From: Bacteroides sp. UBA7335
GTDB taxonomy: Bacteria; Bacteroidota; Bacteroidia; Bacteroidales; Bacteroidaceae
Direction of reading: 5' to 3'
Assembly (NCBI GenBank): GCA_002471185.1
Contig: DKPL01000085.1
Span: 12,232 to 17,975 of the forward strand
Length of the DNA stretch: 5,744 bases
Part shown: piece by piece, positions 1-5,744 of the stretch
Numbering within the stretch: position 1 is the first letter of the stretch
How the letters are laid out: every line of letters begins with the position of its first letter
Position numbers and translations under genes: made by a program
The notes under the pieces: model-generated
Database searches by the model: none
The model's input: the letters and a program-made list of their open reading frames with translations, nothing else
Told to the model about the DNA's origin: nothing

Positions 1-176
1 CGGTATTGCTGCAATGCTTTGTCAATGTAGCTGCAACGCTTTATTGGTATTGCTGCAACGCTTTTTCGGTATTGCTGCAATGCATCTGCAGTGTTGCTGC
101 AACGTATCTGCAGTATTACTGCAACGTACCTGCAGTGTAGCTGCAACGCATCTGCAGTGTGGTTTGAACACTTCTG
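1..176. repeat. 22-bp tandem repeat array (minisatellite) with 11-bp sub-period
   Basis: Eight consecutive 22-bp units start at 1, 23, 45, 67, 89, 111, 133 and 155. The last is degenerate and the array probably continues left of the window. The core shared by the first seven units is CTGCAA(C/T)G (CTGCA begins at 9, 31, 53, 75, 97, 119 and 141). From unit 4 a second CTGCA lies halfway between, so CTGCA recurs every 11 bp at 75, 86, 97, 108, 119, 130, 141 and 152, decays at 163, and returns at 174. The sites at 86, 108, 130 and 152 are full CTGCAG palindromes. Several cores are near-palindromes of the form TTGC-T-GCAA. The unit is not a multiple of three and mostly lacks stop codons, so long open frames across it are expected by chance. 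The function is unknown. It could be a variable-number repeat created by slippage or an array of protein-binding sites in phase with the DNA helix. Confidence 0.93.
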
Positions 177-218
177 CAAGATAGCTGGAGCCTGTTGCTG
201 GCCTATCCTCTTCGCTAA

Positions 219-415
219 GCTGTCATGTACATGACTCTCATTTGGAATATATCCTACTGTATGAATGCATTGATGGCGATTCCTAATCTGGTTTGTCTGC
301 TTGCGGCTTCTGCTCTCTCGCTTCGGTTATTGTGAAAGAAACCGAGTATTACTTATGCCAATATCGACTCAACGAAGCACATAAAGTGAAGAATACCCTT
401 GGCAATCAATCTTGA
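219..415 (+). pseudogene. C-terminal remnant of an AGCS-family sodium:alanine/glycine symporter, frame-disrupted
   Basis: Frame 3 from 219 reads AVMYMTLIWNISYC and then MNALMAIPNLVCLLAAS (261-311). This matches the last membrane segment of AGCS (AlsT/DagA-like) amino-acid:cation symporters, whose family pattern is roughly GAV-W-MNGLMAIPNLI-LL. The frame is blocked upstream by TAA at 216-218 and downstream by TGA at 333-335. The expected cytoplasmic tail continues in frame 2: VIVKETEYYL from 326, ending at TGA 413-415. Changing from frame 3 to frame 2 needs a net +2 (or -1) change. The near-duplicate TCTCG/CTTCG around 316-325 would fit a 5-bp insertion. A further shift near 216-219 would join frame 1 (PILFA, 202-216) to the remnant. 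No upstream membrane segments are visible; the 22-bp repeats occupy that place. It probably once encoded an inner-membrane transporter and is now non-functional, unless the shifts are assembly errors. Family recognition rests on motif memory, not an alignment. Confidence 0.68.
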
Positions 416-421
416 TTTTTT
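404..421 (+). terminator. weak candidate terminator at the end of the symporter remnant
   Basis: A short stem AATCA/TGATT (404-408 with 413-417, loop of four) runs directly into a run of six T (416-421). It overlaps the TGA stop of the symporter tail. The stem has only five mostly A/T pairs, so as an intrinsic terminator it is weak. Its position at the end of the remnant is the main support. Confidence 0.3.
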
Positions 422-511
422 ATGCTCTAATTACAGTTTACTAATCTCTTGTATCTCAACCTTTGACAAGTTCTTTCTGGCTGCAACAGTCGATATAACT
501 TACTTACTTCT

Positions 512-542
512 TTTGTAGCTCGTATAAAATTACCTACTTTTG
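512..542 (+). promoter_or_regulatory. Bacteroidetes-type promoter of topB
   Basis: The -33 element TTTG lies at 512-515 and the -7 element TACTTTTG at 535-542, a perfect match to TAnnTTTG, with 19 bp between them. This is the consensus for the primary sigma factor of Bacteroides, which differs from the E. coli -35/-10 pattern. It predicts a transcript start near 548-550 and an untranslated leader of only about 18 bases before the ATG at 567. There is no Shine-Dalgarno sequence in the leader, just A-rich sequence, as is usual in this phylum. The rest of the 416-566 spacer shows nothing else I can identify. Confidence 0.8.
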
Positions 543-566
543 CATACGTAAGATAAAAGTAACAGA

Positions 567-2693
567 ATGATAGTATGCATTGCCGAAAAGCCCTCTGTGG
601 CTCGTGATATAGCCGATGTACTCGGTGCAAAAACCAAGAAAGACGGATATATTGAAGGAAACGGATACCAGGTGACCTGGACATTCGGCCATCTTTGTAC
701 CTTGAAAGAACCACACGAATATACCTCTTCTTGGAAGTCGTGGAGCTTAGGAAGCCTTCCGATGATTCCTCCTCGTTTCGGCATTAAGCTGATTAGCAAC
801 CCTACCTACGAACGTCAGTTTCAGGTTATTGAAAAATTGATGCAAGAAGCTACCGGCATAGTAAACTGTGGTGATGCCGGACAAGAAGGAGAGCTCATTC
901 AGCGCTGGGTGATGCAGAAAGCAGGTGCTAAATGTCCGGTAAAACGCTTATGGATTTCTTCGCTTACCGAAGAGGCCATTCGCGAAGGCTTTGCCAACCT
1001 CAAAGATGACTCTGAGTTTAAACCTCTTTACGAAGCCGGATTGTCTCGCGCTATTGGCGATTGGCTGTTGGGCATGAATGCTACTCGGCTATACACCATC
1101 AAATATGGCCAAAATAAACAGGTTTTATCTATCGGTAGGGTGCAAACTCCTACATTGGCACTCATTGTCAACCGTCAGTTAGAAATTCAAAACTTCGAAT
1201 CAAAACAATATTGGGAGCTAAAAACACTCTATCGCAACACTACCTTCTCGGCTTTGATACGCAAGAGCGATGAAGAAATAGCTGCCGAAGAAGAAAAAAA
1301 TGGCGGGAAGTCTAAGATTCAAGATAATCCGGGTATCGACCCCATTGGTAGTCGCGAAGAGGGAGAGGCTTTACTCGAACGCATTCGAGAGTTTCCTTTT
1401 GTAGTAACCAATGTAGCCAAGAAAGATGGCAGAGAGGCTCCGTTGCGCCTTTTCGACTTAACTTCACTGCAAGTAGAGTGCAATAAAAAGTTTGGCTACT
1501 CTGCCGACGAAACATTGAAACTGATTCAAGCACTTTATGAAAAGAAAGTTGCAACCTACCCACGTGTCGACACCACTTACTTGAGTGATGACATCTATCC
1601 TAAATGTCCAAATATTTTAAAAGGTCTTCGCGACTATGAACGATTTACAACTGCTTTGACTGGCAAACCGTTGATTAAATCGAAGAAGGTATTTGATAAC
1701 TCGAAGGTGACCGATCACCACGCCATTATCCCCACGGGTGTCTATCCTCAAAACTTGACCAACATGGAACGTAGTGTTTACGACTTGATAGCTCGCCGTT
1801 TTATAGCCGTCTTCTATCCCGATTGTAAAATATCTACCACCACTGTCATGGGGCAAGTAGATGGTATCGACTTTAAAGTAACCGGAAAGCAAATTCTCGA
1901 TCCGGGATGGCGCGTTATTTTTGCTAAAGAAGTCAAAGATACTGCTTCGACCGAAGATAAAGAAAATGACGATGACCGAGAAGATGTTTTGCCGGCATTT
2001 ATAAAAGGCGAAAGTGGACCTCATGTTCCGGATTTAAATGAAAAATGGACTCAACCTCCGCGCCCCTATACCGAAGCCACTTTGCTGCGTGCCATGGAAA
2101 CTGCCGGGAAACTGGTAGACAATGATGAGTTGCGCGATGCTTTAAAAGAGAACGGCATTGGTCGTCCATCTACTCGTGCAGCTATTATTGAGACACTCTT
2201 CAAGCGCAACTACATTCGTAAAGAGAAAAAAAACCTTGTTGCAACTCCTACGGGTGTAGAGTTGATTCAAGTTATTCACGAAGAGTTATTGAAATCTGCC
2301 GAGTTAACGGGAATATGGGAAAAGAAATTACGCGAGATTGAGAAGAAAACATACGATGCACGACAGTTTCTCGAAGAATTGAAACAGATGGTGCAAGAGG
2401 TTGTTTATAGTGTATTGTCTGATAATACCAACCGGCGAATAACAATTCAAGAGGCTGTAAAGGCTGAAGAGGCAAAAGAAAAGAAAGAGCCTAAAAAGCG
2501 AACTCGTAAACCGGTTGCAAAGAAAAAAGCAACCAAAGATGAAGAGTCTGCTGCTGTTTCTACTGCAATAGCTGTTGGGCAACCTTGTCCACTATGTGGC
2601 AAAGGCACAATTATTCAAGGGAAAACAGCATTTGGTTGTTCAGAATGGAAGTCCGGCTGTGCTTTTCGTAAACCACTCGATGAGCAATCATGA
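567..2693 (+). CDS. topB: DNA topoisomerase III (type IA)
   Basis: This 708-residue cytoplasmic enzyme cuts one DNA strand through a 5'-phosphotyrosyl link, passes another strand and reseals. In the family this relaxes negative supercoils and decatenates replication and recombination intermediates. The N-terminal Toprim domain (about 1-150) has the AEKPSVA motif with Glu7 and the metal-binding segment GDAGQEGEL (Asp103, Glu107, Glu109). The catalytic core follows, with the active-site Tyr331 in TYPRVDTTYL, TDHHAIIPTG at 382-391 and GIGRPSTRA at 530-538. An acidic stretch (about 463-474) and a Lys/Arg-rich linker (about 632-657) flank the end of the core. The C-terminus is a four-cysteine zinc ribbon (Cys674, 677, 691, 698), as in topoisomerase C-terminal zinc fingers. 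It is somewhat longer than the roughly 650-residue E. coli TopB because of the tail. The start fits the promoter just upstream, and the AEKPS motif lies at the expected distance. It has its own promoter, is probably monocistronic, and converges with the next gene. Confidence 0.96.
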   Translation: MIVCIAEKPSVARDIADVLGAKTKKDGYIEGNGYQVTWTFGHLCTLKEPHEYTSSWKSWSLGSLPMIPPRFGIKLISNPTYERQFQVIEKLMQEATGIVNCGDAGQEGELIQRWVMQKAGAKCPVKRLWISSLTEEAIREGFANLKDDSEFKPLYEAGLSRAIGDWLLGMNATRLYTIKYGQNKQVLSIGRVQTPTLALIVNRQLEIQNFESKQYWELKTLYRNTTFSALIRKSDEEIAAEEEKNGGKSKIQDNPGIDPIGSREEGEALLERIREFPFVVTNVAKKDGREAPLRLFDLTSLQVECNKKFGYSADETLKLIQALYEKKVATYPRVDTTYLSDDIYPKCPNILKGLRDYERFTTALTGKPLIKSKKVFDNSKVTDHHAIIPTGVYPQNLTNMERSVYDLIARRFIAVFYPDCKISTTTVMGQVDGIDFKVTGKQILDPGWRVIFAKEVKDTASTEDKENDDDREDVLPAFIKGESGPHVPDLNEKWTQPPRPYTEATLLRAMETAGKLVDNDELRDALKENGIGRPSTRAAIIETLFKRNYIRKEKKNLVATPTGVELIQVIHEELLKSAELTGIWEKKLREIEKKTYDARQFLEELKQMVQEVVYSVLSDNTNRRITIQEAVKAEEAKEKKEPKKRTRKPVAKKKATKDEESAAVSTAIAVGQPCPLCGKGTIIQGKTAFGCSEWKSGCAFRKPLDEQS

Positions 2694-2703
2694 TATTTCA
2701 TTT

Positions 2704-2731
2704 GCAGCGCTATCTAATGGGTATGCGCTGC
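2704..2731. terminator. inverted repeat between convergent genes, possible bidirectional terminator
   Basis: GCAGCGC at 2704-2710 is exactly complementary to GCGCTGC at 2725-2731, giving a 7-bp GC-rich stem with a 14-base loop. It sits where topB and the minus-strand gene converge and spans the minus-strand stop codon (TAG, complement of 2710-2712). Neither side has a clear T-run after the stem, so it does not look like a classical intrinsic terminator. It could still serve as a shared 3'-end hairpin, or be chance. Confidence 0.33.
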
Positions 2732-3606
2732 TTAGGTGGCATAATGGTTCCTTGAAATTTTCCTCCGGCAGTGTTTTCCTCAGATCCTTTATTGATAGCA
2801 CTCTTTATTAACTCTTGAATAAGCCCACCTACATCCATACTAATAGTTGTTTTCTTATTTATTTTGTAGTATGGCATTACGATAGGCGCTGTACTCCAGT
2901 TTCCCACAGTAGGATCATAGTAACGTTGAGCACCCAGTCCAAGCCCAAACCGTTCGCTCATTTCTATCGAAAAGTAACCTCCAAAACTACTGTTTGTATA
3001 GAGTGTTCCCATAATTGGCGGAGTTTTTCCTAAAGTATAGTTACCAAAACCATGAAAAGCCAATTTGTCCGCAATCTGATAACTCAAGTTTATTCCGCCT
3101 TCAAAGGCATTGGTTGCCATGTGTGGTGCCCTAATGGTTACCGCTGTAAGGTGAGCTCCCACAAGTAATCTGCCATTTAGTTGTTTCTGATAAATGAGAT
3201 TGCCATAGTTTACTTCGCCAAAACCAATCAGGTTGCTTTGACCACCACTGCCCCATAATATATCATTCGAGCTAAACTGATGGATAAGTCCACTAGTATA
3301 ATACTCTCCTTGGTGTAATGGAGATTTATCTCTTAAAATAAGACGTTGATAAACAGGCAAGTTCAGTTTATCTACCGTGAACCTCTCGTCTAATTTCGAT
3401 TTCGGTAGTTTTACACCTTCAAATATCCATTGATTAACATCATACTCATCTTCTAAGTATCTATTTAATAAGTCGAGGTTGATTGATGGCGATGTGATGC
3501 TATCGTACCCTTCGGAGTTTGACTTCTCTTGTCCGTAAACTTGAATCGATACCCCCAGTGTAACTGCAACGAGAATATACTTAAAGGCATTATTTATAGC
3601 TTTCAT
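2710..3606 (-). CDS. exported beta-rich protein, probable outer-membrane barrel, function unknown
   Basis: This protein of 298 residues is not one I can name. It begins with a clear signal peptide: Lys2, Lys9, a hydrophobic core (about 10-21) and a probable signal peptidase I site after VYG (residues 23-25), leaving Gln26 as the mature N-terminus, a common pattern in Bacteroidetes. After a polar stretch (about 27-90), the middle and end consist of alternating hydrophobic/polar segments rich in Gly and aromatic residues (for example GFGEVNYGNLIYQKQ, LAFHGFGNYTLG, GGYFSIEMSERFGLGLGAQRYY). This suggests antiparallel beta strands, as in a small outer-membrane barrel. It ends in IPIR, not the usual terminal aromatic residue. 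The start at 3606 is preferred over the longer frame from 3696 because it has the signal peptide and follows a perfect Shine-Dalgarno sequence. It is divergent from the OmpA-type lipoprotein and may share its envelope role. Its size resembles PorP/SprF proteins, but I see none of their typical N-terminal motif. Confidence 0.8.
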   Translation of the reverse strand: MKAINNAFKYILVAVTLGVSIQVYGQEKSNSEGYDSITSPSINLDLLNRYLEDEYDVNQWIFEGVKLPKSKLDERFTVDKLNLPVYQRLILRDKSPLHQGEYYTSGLIHQFSSNDILWGSGGQSNLIGFGEVNYGNLIYQKQLNGRLLVGAHLTAVTIRAPHMATNAFEGGINLSYQIADKLAFHGFGNYTLGKTPPIMGTLYTNSSFGGYFSIEMSERFGLGLGAQRYYDPTVGNWSTAPIVMPYYKINKKTTISMDVGGLIQELIKSAINKGSEENTAGGKFQGTIMPPKQRIPIR

Positions 3607-3610
3607 ACTC

Positions 3611-3619
3611 ACCTCCTTT
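3611..3619 (-). promoter_or_regulatory. strong Shine-Dalgarno site of the minus-strand envelope gene
   Basis: On the minus strand the sequence AAAGGAGGT is followed by GAGT and then ATG (complement of 3604-3606). This is a full-length match to the anti-Shine-Dalgarno end of 16S rRNA at workable spacing. It fixes the start codon at 3606 and rules out the upstream in-frame ATG at 3696. Sites of this strength are uncommon in Bacteroidetes, where most genes lack them; neither topB nor the divergent lipoprotein gene in this window has one. Confidence 0.85.
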
Positions 3620-3623
3620 TCTA

Positions 3624-3631
3624 CAAAAATA
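3624..3631 (-). promoter_or_regulatory. candidate -7 element for the minus-strand envelope gene
   Basis: Reading the minus strand, TATTTTTG matches the Bacteroidetes -7 consensus TAnnTTTG. It would start transcription near 3618-3620, giving a leader of about 12-14 bases that just includes the Shine-Dalgarno site. The -33 side is poor: at the ideal distance there is ACTT, with TTTA at 17-bp spacing. The region is very AT-rich, so a chance match is possible. Confidence 0.37.
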
Positions 3632-3733
3632 ATTAAAAAAATAATAGATAAAGTTCTTAATCTAGGTTTTTGATTTATGCTGTAGGGTCTTAACAATAAA
3701 ATGCTCTTTTTTGAGTTTAAGATAGTATTAGTT
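3632..3733. other. AT-rich divergent intergenic region
   Basis: This spacer separates the minus-strand envelope gene from the plus-strand lipoprotein gene and must hold the promoter of the latter. I see no good match to the Bacteroidetes consensus for the plus strand. The nearest is CTTTTTTG at 3706-3713, which lacks the TA, and a TTTG at 3669-3672 with no -7 partner at the right distance. No Shine-Dalgarno precedes the ATG at 3734. No convincing operator or riboswitch structure was found. Confidence 0.5.
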
Positions 3734-5713
3734 ATGCGAATTAAATATCTCTTTTATCTGTTTACCACTCTTTTGCTCACCGCATGTGGTGCAAGCAAAA
3801 GTCTAAAAAAAGCCGAGCAAAGTTTTGCACGCGGCGAATACTTTGATGCAGCCAAAAACTACCGTAAAGCATATGCGGCAATACCTCCAAAAGATAGAAA
3901 GTTACGAGGCGAAACTGCCTTTAAAATGGCTACCTGTTATCGCTTAATTAATTATACAGCTCGTGCAAAAGGTGCTTATATGAATGCCATTCGTTATCAC
4001 TACCCCGACTCAATCAGTTTTTTTTATCTTGCAGAAAGTCAACGAAAAAATGGAGAGTATAAGCCGGCTGTAACGTCATATGAAACTTATCTCGATTATA
4101 TGCCCAATGACACGTTGGCCTTAAACGGACTTCAATCTTGTCTTATGGCTCAGCAGTGGAAAGATAACCCCACTCGCTATAACGTAAAACGAGTTCCTAT
4201 TTTGTTCTCGCGTCGTTCCGATTATTCTCCGGCTTTTGCAGGTTCCGATTCAGATATTTTATATTTTACCTCTACTCGCAACGAAGCCAAAGGGAACGAT
4301 CTTAATGGTATAACCGGAATGAAGAGTGCCGATCTGTTTATGTCTAAACGCGATGAACGTAAGAATTGGCAGAAACCAGAAGTGATAGAGTCTGAAATTA
4401 ATTCGGAGTTTGAAGATGGAGCTTGTTCTTTCTCTTCTGATGGCAAAACTATGTATTTTACACGTTGCCGCACGGCACCCGAAGCTCCTGTTTATGCTGA
4501 AATATGGTCTTCATCGCGTACCGGGGCCAACTGGTCTAAACCGAATAAATGTGCTATTATTAATGATACACTATCTTCTGTAGCTCATCCGGCTATGTCG
4601 CCTACTGGTGATTTCCTTTATTTTGTTTCTGATATGCCTGGTGGATATGGTGGCATGGATATTTGGCGCATCAATATGGTAAAGGATGGTTTTGGTTATG
4701 TAGATAATTTGGGTGCTGAAATAAACTCGGCTGGTGATGAGATGTTCCCAACTTTTGCTCCCGATGGTACTTTGTATTTTTCTTCCAATGGTCATCCCGG
4801 TATGGGAGGACTTGATCTTTTTTCGGCTCATAAGGATTCAATCAACAACCTTTGGATTGTCCAAAATATGGGGGTTCCGTTAAACTCATCGGCAGATGAT
4901 TTCGGAATGACCTTTGAACCCGGAGCTCCTCATCGAGGTTTCTTTTCTTCCAATAGAGGGGATGCTCGAGGTTGGGATCATATCTACAGTTTTGAACTAC
5001 CTGATATTAACCATACGCTGATGGGATGGGTATACGATAAAGATGGAGATGCACTAGCAGAGGCTGTTGTAACTTTAGTTGGCAATGATGGTACTTATCA
5101 GAAAATTGCAGTGAAAAAAGATGGTTCCTTTAGTCAACGCATTGCGCCGGGGCAGCACTATGTGATGCTCGCTTCTTGTAGAGGCTATCTTAATGGTAAA
5201 CAAGAACTTATTGCCGATACAATACAAGCTGATCGTACTTATCAGGTAGAATTTCCTTTAGCTTCAATCACTCGCCCCGTTCTGATTGAGAATATATTTT
5301 ATGAGTTTGATCGTGCCGATCTTACCCCCGAATCTACACAAGCTTTAGACGAGTTGATTCAGTTGTTGAATGATAACCCCAATGTAACTATTGAACTTGC
5401 TGCGCATTGCGACTATAAGGGCAATGATAGCTATAACGAGCGATTGTCTCAACGTAGGGCAGAGTCGGTAGTGAATTATTTAATTAAAGGTGGCATTGCT
5501 TCTGATAGATTATCCGCCAAAGGTTATGGAGAGCAAAGTCCTAAAGTGGCTAATAAATCGACTTTAAAGCAAGCTCCTTTCTTGAAACAAGGCGATGTGC
5601 TTTCGGAAGAGTACATTTTATCGCTTCCTGCTGAACAACAAGAAATATGCAATGGCATAAATCGTCGTACAGAGTTTCAGGTGCTTCGCACAACTTATGG
5701 ACTTTACAAGTAG
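3734..5713 (+). CDS. OmpA-family lipoprotein with TPR, PD40 propeller and CRD domains (PorE-like architecture)
   Basis: This 659-residue protein is probably anchored by lipid in the outer membrane and bound to peptidoglycan. The start at 3734 gives a lipoprotein signal peptide with lipobox LTAC (Cys18); an in-frame ATG at 3701 would only add 11 residues before it. No acidic surface-export motif follows Cys18, suggesting it faces the periplasm. Domains in order: TPR-like helices (about 24-140); five PD40/WD40-like beta-propeller blades (about 160-420) with repeated DG-LYF-S motifs such as SSDGKTMYF and APDGTLYFSS; a carboxypeptidase-regulatory-like beta sandwich (about 428-508, GWVYDKDGDALAEAVVTLVG); and a C-terminal OmpA domain (about 516-655). 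In the latter, Asp560 and Arg575 in HCDYKG and NERLSQRRA have the spacing of the diaminopimelate-binding pair of OmpA. The order is that of PorE of the Porphyromonas type IX secretion system, but similar proteins occur in Bacteroidetes lacking that system, so the exact role is open. Confidence 0.9.
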   Translation: MRIKYLFYLFTTLLLTACGASKSLKKAEQSFARGEYFDAAKNYRKAYAAIPPKDRKLRGETAFKMATCYRLINYTARAKGAYMNAIRYHYPDSISFFYLAESQRKNGEYKPAVTSYETYLDYMPNDTLALNGLQSCLMAQQWKDNPTRYNVKRVPILFSRRSDYSPAFAGSDSDILYFTSTRNEAKGNDLNGITGMKSADLFMSKRDERKNWQKPEVIESEINSEFEDGACSFSSDGKTMYFTRCRTAPEAPVYAEIWSSSRTGANWSKPNKCAIINDTLSSVAHPAMSPTGDFLYFVSDMPGGYGGMDIWRINMVKDGFGYVDNLGAEINSAGDEMFPTFAPDGTLYFSSNGHPGMGGLDLFSAHKDSINNLWIVQNMGVPLNSSADDFGMTFEPGAPHRGFFSSNRGDARGWDHIYSFELPDINHTLMGWVYDKDGDALAEAVVTLVGNDGTYQKIAVKKDGSFSQRIAPGQHYVMLASCRGYLNGKQELIADTIQADRTYQVEFPLASITRPVLIENIFYEFDRADLTPESTQALDELIQLLNDNPNVTIELAAHCDYKGNDSYNERLSQRRAESVVNYLIKGGIASDRLSAKGYGEQSPKVANKSTLKQAPFLKQGDVLSEEYILSLPAEQQEICNGINRRTEFQVLRTTYGLYK

Positions 5714-5744
5714 TAAAAAATGTATTAAAAGACAATGGGCTACA
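5714..5744. other. right edge, no recognisable gene
   Basis: The last 31 bp after the lipoprotein stop codon are A-rich and contain no hairpin with a T-run and no complete reading frame. An ATG at 5735 is too close to the edge to judge. Confidence 0.5.

Noticed and set aside
1..176. CRISPR array
   Set aside because: Units are directly adjacent with no unique spacers, and no cas gene is present.
2..184. Open reading frame through the repeat array (frame 2, 60 codons to TAG at 182), which would encode a 22-residue repeat peptide
   Set aside because: Three 22-bp units make 66 bp, so any stop-poor 22-bp repeat gives such a frame. Parts of all three forward frames stay open, and the Cys-rich product resembles no protein I know.
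2575..3033. Two plus-strand open frames (2575-2811 and 2815-3033) at the end of topB and opposite the envelope gene
   Set aside because: They overlap well-supported genes in other frames and show no recognisable motifs, so they are shadows.
2710..3606. Assignment of the minus-strand gene as a PorP/SprF type IX secretion protein
   Set aside because: The length and export signal fit, but the expected N-terminal motif around NPAYAG is absent.
3607..3696. Longer N-terminus of the minus-strand envelope protein, starting at 3696
   Set aside because: The extra 30 residues precede a good signal peptide and include the translated Shine-Dalgarno site, so they are leader sequence.
3701..3733. Longer N-terminus of the lipoprotein, starting at 3701
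   Set aside because: The added 11 residues would place extra hydrophobic sequence before a complete lipoprotein signal peptide; the ATG at 3734 gives a normal 18-residue lipobox distance.

Overview
The window looks like chromosomal DNA from a Bacteroidales bacterium, probably close to Bacteroides. The reasons are a perfect Bacteroidetes-type promoter (TTTG, 19 bases, TAnnTTTG) in front of the first gene, a Bacteroides-style topoisomerase III, and a lipoprotein combining TPR, PD40, carboxypeptidase-regulatory-like and OmpA domains, an architecture typical of this phylum.

Layout. Positions 1-176 hold a minisatellite of 22-bp units that runs off the left edge; from about 75 onward it also shows an 11-bp sub-period. 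Next (about 219-415, + strand) is the broken C-terminal end of an AGCS-family sodium:alanine/glycine symporter. It is recognisable from the residues MNALMAIPNL and a downstream VKETEYYL tail, but it is spread over different reading frames. A 150-bp spacer then carries the promoter of topB (567-2693, +), an intact type IA DNA topoisomerase III. topB converges on a minus-strand gene (2710-3606) for a secreted, probably outer-membrane, beta-rich protein I cannot name; only 16 bp separate the two stop codons. From a 127-bp AT-rich divergent spacer, a lipoprotein gene (3734-5713, +) is read the other way. The last 31 bp hold no recognisable gene.

How the genes relate. topB is a housekeeping DNA-topology gene with its own promoter and no visible functional link to its neighbours. 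The divergent pair may be linked: a periplasm-facing, peptidoglycan-binding lipoprotein with the PorE-like domain order beside a small exported beta-rich protein is consistent with a cell-envelope assembly, but this is inference from adjacency. No type IX secretion gene is visible.

The most noteworthy signals are the 22/11-bp repeat array, the frameshifted symporter remnant beside it, and a full-strength Shine-Dalgarno sequence before the minus-strand gene, which is unusual in Bacteroidetes. I do not see a complete new system such as a defence island, CRISPR array or mobile element.
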